Below, piece by piece: positions 22,620 to 35,600 of a stretch of 64,000 nt of DNA. The stretch is from assembly GCA_963966185.1 (NCBI GenBank), contig CAWZYM010000039.1, positions 209,501 to 273,500 of the forward strand, read 5' to 3'. Source of the DNA: Rhabditoides inermis. Taxonomy: Eukaryota; Nematoda; Chromadorea; Rhabditida; Rhabditidae. The position numbers and the translations under genes are program-made. Position 1 is the stretch's first letter; the number at the start of each line of letters is the position of its first letter. The notes under the pieces are model-generated. The model worked only from the letters and a program-made list of their open reading frames with translations, was not told the DNA's origin and did not search any database.

Positions 22620-25600
22620 TTAGACGTTGGGGAAGAAGGACGAATAGTCGTTCACATTGAGTCCTGAAAGATGAAGCATACATCTAATTATCAACACTAA
22701 TTATCTATTCATCCTCTCTCTCTCTCTTTACCGAGGTACGCAGCCAGCGTGTCGAAGTCGGGCGCCTTGCTGAGCTCGTCGTCGAATCTGTACACCCAGT
22801 CGGTGGCCCGTCCGAGGTTCGCTCGGAACTCTCCCTTCAGCCACGCCACGCGATCCTCACACGAGGCCTGGAAAGTAACCTCCAGTCACTTCAAATGGAA
22901 ACGGCATTGCGAACTATGACTCGGGTAGGAAACGCCCTTGCACAAGTGTCACCCGCATTCGTTTCATAGCCATTTTAGTTTAGAATGAGTTTTCAAGGTT
23001 TTTCATAGGCGTTTTGAGAGAAAAAAAACACATAAACATATCAAAAAAGTTAGCAAACCAGCAATCATCGTAGGATCAAATGATCAAAAGAGATACACGA
23101 CTGACCGGCACAGTGGCGACCTCTGTCCAGTAAGTGTCGACTGCAGCCCAGAGGAGGCAGGTGGGAGCGAGCGACGCCCAGCCAGCCTCCAGACCGGATG
23201 CCAGCGCGGCAGACAGACACGCCTCAAGAACCTGCTCCCTCTGCTCCTTCCAGCCAGCCACCGTCTGCTCCGTCAACAGGAACGAAGCCATCCGATGGGC
23301 GGGCGTCGTCGACGGAAGGTCGCCTAGACGGACCATGACATCCTTCCCCACCCTTCCCTCACTCACCCTGTGCGGGCATGGCGAGAGCGAGGAGTTGGAG
23401 ACAGACGAGGTACTGCGCGTTGCTCTCCCTGCCGCCGCCGCGCGCCAGACGAGAGAACGAACCGAACCTGCAACGAGCACGGAATGGATGGGAGACAGTA
23501 GAAGGGAACTCACGTGACAAACGTGTCGATGAGTGCAGCCATGTCATTGAGGACAGCCACCCTGGACGGGGCGGACACGGTGGGCAGGGCAGTGGCTATG
23601 TCGGCCTCGAGTCTCGCGAGGGCCACGGCCCAGTCACTGTCGGCTGGATCGGCGAGGGGCAGCGGCAGCAGCATGTTGCACAGCACACCCGCGTTGTGCA
23701 GCGCCGCCTTGGTCCACTCGTCAGAGTTGCGCCCGCCACTGCGGCGGATGGCGTTCTGGTGGCAGTCCACGTGCACCAGCACCATCTGCGACACCGAGTG
23801 GTACGACGGACGAGCCGCGCCACCTGTCGACTGAAACACCCAGCAGTTGACAGTATCAGTCACATGCAGCACGAACCTCCTGGATGGCGGCGAATGCGTA
23901 CACAGCGGGCACCCTGGCTCCCTCCCGCACCGGCTCACGGCAGATGCAACACGAGTCCAGAGGGTCCGCACGCTCCAACACCTCCGGCTCGTTCGCGATC
24001 TTACGGTCCGACACCTGGTATTGGCATGTGTGCGCTACGCCATGTAGTTGGACTCTTCCACTCACCTTCACCTCTCCTGCCTTTCCGAGTGCCATGCCCA
24101 TCTTGGACAGCTGCTTGCTGCGCATTGCCATCGCCAGCTGTCTCTTCTTGGCTCGCGTCTCCTTGCGAACGGCCTCGATCTGCACGCAAAATACAGTAGG
24201 CCAAATGGGGCGAGAGACAAGCGTAATGTTACCTGCTCGGCGACAGTCTTGTTCTCTGCCAGAGCCTCCACCACGTTCTCAGCCAGAGTGCCGACGCAGT
24301 CAGCGGACGCCACCTGCAACATGCACCCTCTCTCCCCTCTCCCTCCTCTCCTACCTGCTCCAGTCTGTGCAGAATGGGCAGAGTCTTCTCAGCGAGTGCG
24401 AGCTGACTCGCTTCGTGCGATCGCGCCAGGCCACCCATCATACGCAGCACCTTCAATTCATCGCATAAGCGCCCCTCCTCACCACGCCCACCATTTTGAG
24501 ACTCGCTCTTCCTAGGAACGCTTTCCACTCGGCGCTCTCAACAGCATTGTAAAGCGGTGGATGGTGGGATAGAAGATATGAACAAGCCTGAAACAAGACT
24601 GCATGAGACCCCGCCCCTCATAGTTCCGCCCACTCACCCTGGAGAGCACGCCGCGGTCGAGAATCTGCTGCTTGAGGGCGAGACCCTGCTTGCTGGGCAG
24701 AATCTCGGACGTCATCTGACAGAGCACGCCGACACTGGCGAGCGCCTGTTCCTCTAGATGGTGCTGCTTGAGGGCATCGATGACGCGCCAGTCGCACTGG
24801 CTGTCGAACGCGTCTAGGAGGACGGTGGCGGCGGGTCCGCCGCCGAGGCACAGGTGGGGCACGAGGCGACACAGAGAGTCGAGCACTGGCTGCGTCAGCT
24901 GGCCGTGGCGGACCGACAGAGGGGGCGCACACTGAAACACACTATCCAGTCAGTCTAGGCCCTGCCACTCGACACTCGACACTCGACCCGTCCACTCACC
25001 AGCGCTCCTCCGCCCATCACTCCCCGCACTGCCTCGTTCCTCTTTAGACACAGCCCCACCAGCCACTTGATCCGCTCCGGAGACACTCCCGAGATGAGCT
25101 GCAAGCAACGATCGTCCTTGGCCCCGCCTCTTCTCGCCCCGCCCCCTCGTACCTCGTGACACTTGACATCACAGCACAGTTGCTCCAGCATCTTCAAGTA
25201 CTCCATTCCTATAGTAGAGAACGTGTCATCCGAGGAAGCAGGCGACATACACAGCTGCACCACCTGGAAAAAAAAACAGGTCAAGCTCCGCCCGTTCACG
25301 CCCCGCCCACTCACGTTGAGCATCTTGTCGACGGCTCCGTTGCGGATCATTTCTCGCCGGCTCTCCTCCACTCGCAGACAACGCTCCAACAAACGACGCA
25401 GCTGACCGAACAGGAAACTGAAAAGGCAAGGATACGAGAATAAGAGAGTATGTGTCGCACCGTCCACTGGCGGTGAGAGTGGTGTTGTGGAGGAGTCGCA
25501 GTGCACTCTCCACCCCTCCCTCCGCACACAGAGCACACGTCAGACGAGCCGTCGCGGGGTCCACGTTCGAGTCACCTGCAGTTCACAGACAATACATTCC

Positions 25601-28600
25601 AATTCAAACCGAGCCTACTCCTAGTTTTCTCCTACAGGCAAGAACCTCTCCAATTCAGACAACTGCACAGAGCACGAAACGTATTGTATTGTACTGTGAA
25701 CATAGCTAACCATCGTGGTTGTCGTTGAGAGTGGAGATGAACTGTTCGACAGCATCACCGAGGAGACCACGCATCCTGAACGGAACCAGTCACCTGCCCT
25801 GCCCTCTCCCTCCATCCCTCTCTTCTCACCTGTACATGATGACCATGGGTGTGTTTCCCTTCTCCTTCCTCCACAGCTTCTCGTACACTGTCTTCACCGG
25901 AAGTGCCAGAGAGATGATGTTGTTCAGCACCAGCAGCTCAAAGCAAACGGTTAGTCAACAGTAAGATAATAGTTTATTTACGTTACACTAATCCCTTACC
26001 TCCATTCCGTTGTCGTCATCGAGAAGGGCGACGAGTTCGCAGTCCCTGCACACCTTGTTCTTGATGTCCCTCATCAGAGGACCCATCGCCGGGTCAGACG
26101 AGCGGTACGGGTTGCCTGTCATGCGGCCCTGCAACAACGACGATGAAAAGATACGTGGTCAAAATGGGCGATCCCTCACCTGCAGGAAGTCCTCCTGCGC
26201 CGGATCCTTGTCTATTTGCAGCAGGAAATCGTCGTCGTCCTTCCTCACGGGGTCGATCACCTCCAGAATAACCCCCACAATGTGCGCCTGAATCGATCGA
26301 TCAATTCATAAATCAATATCGCAATGTACCTGTGTGATGTAGTCGTCGATGAGTTGGAGGCTCTGTACGGCAGCTCTGATGAGAAGGAGGGGGTCTTTGG
26401 AGGACACGCGACGCAGCAGACGCTCCAGAGACACGCGGGCAGCGTCCACCGAACGAGTGCGCTTCAGAATGATCCTAAACCAACCCCGTCACGACATCAT
26501 TCTACAGTTGTGAGCACCTCTTGAGATAGATTGTAGACTGGAGAAGAGGAAGGAGAAGTTGTGGACGGGCAGCCCTCAGAAGAACACTCTCCAGTCGACC
26601 TCCAGAGAAGAGAAGCGAAAAGAGCTCGACATAGCTGCGGAGAAGGGCTCCGAACCAGTGATCCATGTTCGACTCTCGAAGCTCCTCGTCGTGAAGACGA
26701 GCGCACTCCTACAACCATTCCAATACACATGACACCCTACAGTAATCCTCCCTATAACGTACCTGGACAATCATGTGTACCACCTCTCTGGCGTATCCGG
26801 CCTGGTAGAGACGCAGCTTGCACTGCTTGCGAGAGAAGACAGCGGCAGCCGCGCGGAACAGAGCCTCGCTGCGGTCCGCGCGAACCGACGACGCCTCAAT
26901 TGGTGCAATGAGTGATGAGGAGAATGCTGAGATGACTGACCCTGGGCAGTGCCTCCATGACGATGGCGACTGCAGTGGCAGCGTGTCCGGGCTGGGCAGA
27001 GAGGGCCGAGAGGAGGCGGCCGGCAGCCGAGCGGACGGCCGACCACGGCGAGAACACGCAGCTCCACAGCCACGCGTCGTGCCTCTTCAGCGTCTTCTCA
27101 GCCGCCCGCTCCTTGCTGTCCTTCTTGCGGGGGTCGGAGGTCACTTCCTGCCACTCCCGCTCCCCCTCCAGCCACTCGCCCACAAGGGCAGTGCACGAAA
27201 GACGGCGATTCGCTATGCGTACGCGGCGGCGAGTCGGAGTAGAGTTCTACAACACCTCCGCTCAACACCTTTCCATCCCCTTTCACACTCACCCTCGTCA
27301 CCATCTTCCTCTTTCCCTTGTCCCTGATTCTGTCCTGGACGAATCTCCTCGCCAGTCTTCCCTCTCGAATCATCTTCTCCAGAGTCGACAGACACGCCAC
27401 AGACACACACTCCTCGTCCGAAGTCACTGCGCACTAAAACACAACCCATCAATACAACAGCTGTATCAAGTAGTCCTACCTTGACGAGCGCCTTTAGCTT
27501 AGTTTGCCACAGCTTGTCGGGGAAAGTGTTGAGTGCTTTGAGGAGGGCGGAGGATGTGAGGCGGACCCGCTCCGACGACCCGGTCTCAGCAGCCGACACG
27601 GACAACGAGCAGAGACGCTCCGTGCCCGCCTTGTTCTCGAACGCCAGCCGACACAGCAGCTGCTCGGTCTCTTCCCGCAGAGGCTCGTAGCGAGCACCCA
27701 GCTCCAACTGCAACCACACCCATCATCACCCCCCCCCCCACAACCTCCTCCTCCTCCTCCACCCACCACATGTGTCCACACGGCGTCGTCTGCGACCAGC
27801 TGGTCTGCCACGGCAGAGTCGTCGCACACAGACTGCAGCACGGCCACAGAGTGCAGCACAGACGAGCAGATGCAGCCGAAGCAGTGCGCACTGCAACACG
27901 GCATGAGAGATGATGGCTGTGCGCCGCACTCACCCAGTCGAGTAGAATCCATAGTTGAGTGCGTGGTGAAGTAGCTGGTGGCTGGCCGCCTTCTCCCCTC
28001 CCCCTCCCTCCCCCACTGTCGACACCACACACGCCACCCCAGACTGGTCGAACGAGTGCAGCTCCTCTCTTAAAGAATGTACCACTCTAAATTTCGTGTA
28101 CAAACCAAGAACGCCACGTGAAAGAGTATCCATTAAGAATAAGTTTTCATAAATAAACTATATGCTAAAAATAAACACAACATGTAAAACACGAACAGCG
28201 AAGTTTTTTCGTAGTGAGAAATACCGAATCGGTAACTATGGTCATACACCAATTACCGATTCGGTATTTCTCACTACGAAATGAAAACTTCGCTGCTCGT
28301 GTTTTATATGTTGTGTTTATTTTTTAGCATATAGTTTATTTATCACTATCTAATATAGCTGTGTGGAGATGAGGAGGGGGAGAGAGACAAGGAGAGGGGA
28401 TCCTACCGCAAAGCCATGAGCTGTCCGGTCTGTGCGCAGAGCTCATCGTGCAACTGTCTGCAGTGGGCCGAGCAGACGGCGAGCGCCGATATGGTGCTGT
28501 GTTGCTGTGGGATGGAGGGCATGCTGGCACACAGCTGGTCGGCAGCCTCCGGAGTCTCCGTCCTGCAACAGCCCTCTGCCCCACCACTGCCCGTCCAGCC

Positions 28601-31600
28601 CACCTGAGAGTGATGAGAGAGGTGGCCGAGCTGCTTCCCCTCATGGCCATCTGTTCTTGGACTGCCCTGGCGGCCCGCAGCTGCTGTCGAGTCGCCTCCA
28701 TCTCCACCAGAACTCGACCCATCCACTCCACACACTCAAAACACACAGTGTTCACACATTCGGTTGGCTGCTCCACTCACCGCCGCCCTCTCGGCGTCGT
28801 TTGTGATGGGATGCACAGCTGGCAGGGGCCGGCACGTCACTTGCATCTCAATGCGCGCGTACTTGCAGAAGCCGCACGAGTTGCACAGGAACGGCTCCTG
28901 AAACCCGAATGGACCACTCGTATGCCCTGCGCACCCACCTTCTCGTCATAGTTGATGGCCCTGCACTTGACACACTGGAACACGTTCTCCCCGCAGTTGT
29001 CGCACACTCCGGGGTTGGGTTGGACGAGGGAGGAGCAGCGGGGGCAGTGCAGCTCGTGGTGGCTGCGCGCCTCGGAAACTTCCGCGAACTCGATCACCAG
29101 CCCGCTCGTCACTACGGGGATCGCCACCGACAGCACGATCTCCGTGTCGCTGGGGCTGACGACTGCAGTGGCTGCGCGGTGCCACAGCTCCGGCTGGTTC
29201 TTCAGGTCCACCGCAGACTCGACCGCCTTGGCCGTGTAGTGCAGGTGAACTCTCCGGATAGACCGAGTCCGCTTCACATCCAGCAGTTTCAGCGTCACCT
29301 GCAAACCAACAGGTGATGCGAGTGGAACAGCCGCATCCACCCATCTATGTACCTTGCTGATCTCGTAGTGTCCGGCCAGTTTGATCATCTGTGCACTTGT
29401 GGTGAACCGAGCGTCCAGCTTGATCGAAGACAGCTTCAACTGCTGCTGCGTGTCCTGCAACACACAACATGGTTCACAGTACAATCTACCATACACTACA
29501 CCCTTGAGTACCTGTTTGTGTGTGCAGACGAGACAGGGACTGGCATCGGCGAGCATCGCCTCCCTCCATCCCAAACCCGTTCCAGTCATCTTCGCGTACA
29601 CGGCAGAGTGACCGCACGAGTCGAGACGACGGCGGGCCTCCTGAAACACCATGTCTCACACAGCCCTTCCCACGCATGCCCACGTTGATAGCGGCCAGTT
29701 CCTGTGCAGCCATCTGCTGCAGCTCGGGGGACGAGAGATGGCGGGGCGCGTACGTGGCGAGCAGGTCTGCGAGCTGCAACCCTCCCCCTCCACTCTGTTC
29801 GTGTGTGCCCGCCCACCTGTGCCGCGTGTGCTCCGAGTCCCCGCGAGACCGGCCACAGCTCCGTCCACAGAATGCGCACCAGCGCCATCTGGTTGGCGCG
29901 ACTCGCCATCTGGATGGTGGAACGCACCATGCCGTGCAGCAGCCAGCGACGCGCCTCGTCGCGACCAATCAGATACCTGCGAGCAGCGAGCAAAGTAGAC
30001 AAACCACCTCATAGCCGCACTCACCGCACGAGCAGCATCTTGACGTGCGCTCTGTTGCCGGCCTCGTCGAGCAGAGCATCGGCCAGCATCTGGTCACTCG
30101 TCTCCGCGTTGCCATCCGGGTGGGCCCTGCACAACACAGGCATGCACGGACATGGCCATCGAGACAGCAGCTACCTGAGTGCGTGGACGATGAGTTCGAC
30201 GACACTCGCCGCCACTGCATCCGACGACACTCCAGCAGTCAGCTCCAGCAGCCACTCCATCTCAACACACCACCATCACACCCACTCTCGCCCTTCTCCA
30301 CCCGCACCCGCACCTTCTCTATGCAGACTGCCTGCCAGAGTGCGGGCCGCTCCCTGGCGAGCGCAGTCACCTGCTCCACCACCTCCACCATACTCGTCAG
30401 CTGCTGGTGAGAGAAACAGCCAGCATCACTGAACAACACATACACATCAGCCTCACACACTCGGCTCCGGCTCACCAGCACTGCTGGTATATCCTAGTCA
30501 GCGTCGCCAGGTGCTCTCCAATCACGTGCTTGTCCCGAACACTGCGGTAGATCTGGAAAGACAACTCGTTCGTCTCTTTTCCTTTTCCTTCTTCTCACTT
30601 CCTTGTTACTATCGCAGATCTGCAACAAAAGCTTCCTCGACTGCCTGCGCGCAAGCGGTGCGTTCGGGAAACCGATAAGCTAAAATCGACAAATCAAGAT
30701 ACAAAACCAAAATAGGACGACCCACGCTGCACAGAACGGCCTTCCACTTGTCGTCAAACACAGTGTCCGGGTTGATTCTCTTTATCTGAAGAGGCAGACG
30801 GAGTGCGACCTAAACACATCAACTTGTATTATAAAAAAAAGTTTCATTCTGAAAATACGTGTTTTCTTTTTAAAAATGGCTCATACGATCGCTGGCTCAC
30901 CGACCCGCTCTCCCACTAACGTCCGTGAGCATTTCAGAGCGGACGGAAGAGCGCGGTCTCACAGCTTCTCGATATAATCATGGCCATGCCCATCCAACTC
31001 GCCCGTTCCTTTGCCCCGCCACAACGCGCAACTCGCGCCGGGTTTACGGCCACATACCATTTCAAGGTGACAGTGAGCGAAACCCGCGAACCCACCTCGG
31101 TGATCATGGCATAGTATCCAGCGAGGGTGTCGGGAGTGCCGGTGGAGGGTTTGTGTTGGTGCTGGGCGGAGGAAGCGGCGGCGGCGGCAGCCTCGACGGC
31201 CGACGCGGCAGGCTGGCGGGACCAGCAACGCTGCTGGCGGCTGCCCTCACTCAACACGCCACATTCCAATCACCATGCCCTTCCCCTTCCCTTTCACTCA
31301 CGTGTAGTCCCTCCAGTACTCGATCGTCTGTTCGAGGATGCGCAGGCAGTGCTGCAATGCACCCGCAGCACCCAACTCATCGCACACTCCCTTGAGCAGG
31401 GTCTCGGTGGCCCTCTGGTAGTGTCTGGGCTTGTCGCCCTCCTCCTTCTCCTCCTTCTCCTCCTTCTCCTCCACCACCTCCTTCACATCCATCGACACAT
31501 CCGGCGCCTCCGTCTCCGCCAGAACCTCGCCCGGCTCCAGAGTGCTCTCTTCCTCCTCTCCCGGCGACTGCTGACGACGCGACTCCTCCTAAGCGCCGCC

Positions 31601-32546
31601 CAATCAAACCACGCCCATCTTTCCACACCCACCTTCTTCTTGTTGTGCACATGGTCGAAGCACTTTCCGATCAGCACTTGCACGAGTCGGATCATCAGGT
31701 ACTGTCGGTAGTGGGACGCGCGCGGAGGCACCAAAGTGCTGAACAGTGGTTAGTCCCTGTTCCCGTGCCCATTGCGTATCTCGCACTCACCCCTTCCAGT
31801 CGATCATTCCTATGAGTTTGGTGACAGTGGGGGCGAGTTTGGCGGGGTATAGCTGTGCCATGAGAACGAGGGCGAGCACCAGCAGAGCCGTCGACGGCTG
31901 CTGATCGTGCGAGCCGGCAGACAGATTCGAGAGGGGGGCAGGCGCCGTCAGCGAGGGCATCTAGCAGAGAGAGGAGATAGAGGGATAGAGGGAGGTGCAC
32001 TCGTCAGCACACTCACCACATCCTCTTCATCCATCGATCCGTCTTCGTCGGCGGTTGCCTCCTTCCATCCGATCGATCCCTCGTCGCGCACCTTCTCCAG
32101 AACAGCCGTCAGGAGAGTCACGATCCACGTGCACTCTGACAAACAAACATTTCAGTCATATCCATCCATATAATCTGTATGCTAAAAATCTAATCACTCT
32201 GAAGCTCTTTCCCTCACCATTGTCGAACAGCTCCGTCTTGTTGAGCTGTTCCGCGGTAATCGTCTCTCCCATCCTCGCAACCACAAGACACTCCATTTCC
32301 GGTGAACCAACAGGCATGAACTGAAATACATGCATTGGATATTGGATATAGAAAAGGCGTTGTCACCTTGGTGAGGCTGTAGAATGGCAGGGCGCCTCCC
32401 CACTTGAGAATCTTGTGTTGTTCAGCTCGCTGGCCCCTGGCTGCCACTCGATCGCGGCGCGCCATCGACGTATACGCAGACATGAGAGTCTGTGTCACGA
32501 CACGCACCCGCCACGACTGCTGCTGCGTCTCAAACACAACACATCG

Positions 32547-32642
<96 letters not shown>

Positions 32643-35600
32643 CGCACGCGGGGTCTCACGTCAGGGTGGGTGAAGATGGAGAAGAGATGGTGCATGAGGG
32701 CATCCGACTCGGACGAACCGGCAGCCAGCCACACGACGATGCCTGCAGGGAGGGAGGGAGTGAGGGGGGGAGGGAAGGGGAAGGCACCCACCGAGCACGT
32801 ATGTCTCCGTGGCTGCGGCCACCGCTTGCTCGTCCCCCGCACACGCAATCAGCTGCGCCCGCAGCAAGTCACACCACCCCACTGCCGACGAGAACACTGA
32901 ATACACGAGCATGATAAGCAACATGGATGGATTGGATAGGAACAGACGTTGGTGGACGAGGGCGTCGAAGTGCTTCCATCGGGTGGCCATCAGCATGCGC
33001 ACCTCGGACAGCATACTCGGCACCGCGTGCGACGGGATCGTCTCGGCGAGAGAGTAGAAGCGGAACAGGTCAGACACCAGCACCCTGTCCTTGATCGGGT
33101 AGTACTTGTCGGCACTGAGCAGTTGCCTGAGCAGTCTGCTCGCCCGCCGGCGCACTCTCTCGTGTGCCTTCCGCTGGCTCGTCAGACGAGAGCCCAGCGA
33201 CACCATCCAGTCCGCTTCCTTTACGAACATGCCCCTCCTGGCCAGCTGCTCCATCACTCGTATCATCTCCAGCTGCAGTCTGTCCGGCAGACACAGCGGC
33301 TCCTCCGACACGAGAGGCGCGCGCGGCCAGCCAAACTCCCTGAAAACAACACATTGTTCCGAATCTCAACTACCCATGCTCACTTCCTCTGCACTCCATA
33401 CAGACGGATCGAGACGATGGACGCAGGCTGGCCGGGCTGGCACACGAAGCTCAACGTCACCTCCTTGTCGCTGCAACACACCTTGTACACACCCCCCCCC
33501 CTCCTCTCTACACTCACATCTCGAGGGACTGCGTGCGGGTGAAGGAAATGTCGAATGTGCGCGGCTGGTCGCTGAGCAGAGAGTACGAGTCGGACACTCC
33601 AGCTATGCGCATCTGCAAGCATCCACCCTGTCCCATCCAGTCCTCTTCCTCCTCCCACCTCCATCGGAGCCCTTCCGGCTGGCACCTCCACCCTCACGCC
33701 TCGCACCACCCAGTTCCAGTCCTGCACGCGACACCGCACGTCGAAGCCATCATTCTCAAACACACATGATTACTTATAGAAATAACTTATTTTTTATTTA
33801 GAGTATTATTTATTATTTGGTTATTACCATCACATTTCATAGCAATTTGATATAAATCTTCGCACTCTCACGGCTACAGCGAGATAGAACGGGAAACTAC
33901 TGTTTATTGAAAATGCGCTTATTGAATTGAATTCACTTGTGTCGTCCGAAACCGTGTTTCGTCTGAATTTCTGTTCTATACTATCTTGTTGGTGAGCATG
34001 ATTATGATTCGCTCTCTTTCCAGATGTGTTCTCTCCGCCCGTTCCTCTCTCTGGCTGCCGATGTGGGCATCGTCTCCCTAGCGGCCGTCCTCGCCTGCTG
34101 CCAGTTCAACGTACCCACTCACTCATCTACCATTTTCACCTCTCACACTCGTTCAGATGTGCATTGCCTCCATGCTGCTCGACGCCGAGGCTGCTCTCAC
34201 AGGGGCAGCTGCCACAGCCACCACGACCGCATAAACCAATCAATAAATGCTATCGACCACCCACTTGAAGTACAGTGACAGGCATGTTGGTCGTCTGCTT
34301 GAGCCTCTGTGTCAGCTCGTGCGAGTCGTAGTATCTCTGGAGCGCCTGCGATGAGTACTCCACCTTGTCCAGCACCTCGCAGCGCTCGAACATCTACAAC
34401 ATTCGTGTTTCAAATCACAAGTATCGATAGACACTCACAGTGATCATATCAGCTGCGTCGATCTTCTCCTCTTCCTTGTCCCTCTTTTGTTCCTTGTCCG
34501 CTGCCCGCACCAGACGACAAGGCAGCTGCTCCAGCCACAGATCCGACACAAACGACCAGTTGCTACAAGGAAACGCCGTGAAGCGACGCACACACATGAC
34601 GCACGCACATGACGCCACTCACCTCCTCCACACCTTCATCAACTGTCCGCTGCCGTGGTGGAGGGTGATGAGCAGATGGCCGTCATTGGTACTGGCAGGA
34701 AGGAGAGCGTGCGCGAACGCCGACTTGGACAGGGGCATCTGATTGGAAAGGATGCGTTGAGGTGTGCCCTCCTACTCGCTCACTCACCGTCTGCACGAGG
34801 ATCTTTGCGTGTGTGGGGTAGATGAGGGAGAGTCGGTTGCTGTTGGGGGAGGACATGGCAGAGATGAGTCCGCCAGCCTCGTGCCACGCACACAGAGGCT
34901 CGTCGAAACGCATCCTCAAACACACACATACAGTACCCCATCTGCCAGTCCGGTGCCACCTGTTGAACATGTTCGTCTCTAGGCGACTCGCGTCTCCATC
35001 CGGGATGTGCACCCAGTAGGTACCCGTCTGGAGGGACACGAACAGCAGGTTGCACATCGCAGAGTAGTGCATCGAACTACAACATCCACTCAGTTTGCAC
35101 TAACTCACACCCCACATGAGCACTTCACCGCGACACATTGAAAACGGTCCAACACCTGCGTGATACTAGAAACACTCACATAGCCGCGTTGAGTCCGGGC
35201 AGAGGCACAGTATTGGTGAGGAAGTAGCTGCTGTTGTCCTGAAACTAATCGATAATCTACCCGTACCCATTGGCCATGGATTCACATCTGCGGGTCGCCT
35301 GTTGCTGGCGACGTTGAGCTGATGTAGGTAGAGGTGTCCGACACTGGATAGCACCATCAGCCACAGCAGACCCTCCTCCGCCCGCAGCATGCACACGTCG
35401 GTCACGTTGCCTGCAGTTGCCTCCTCCCTCTCCGTCCCCCCCTCCCTCCACTCACCCATAGGCAGCACCAGCTCCTGCATGTGTCTCTCCGCATCCACTG
35501 TCACATCGAACACACGCACGAACTGCACTGTCGCCACCGCCACCACCGCACTCTCGCCCGGAGCCCACACCGCCTGCAATCACACTCATCACCACAACTC

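Noticed and set aside
23378..24515. Long plus-strand open frames opposite the UBR4-like gene
   Set aside because: Antisense shadows of GC-richer UBR4 exons; no start context, splice logic or domain, whereas the minus strand matches UBR4 clearly.
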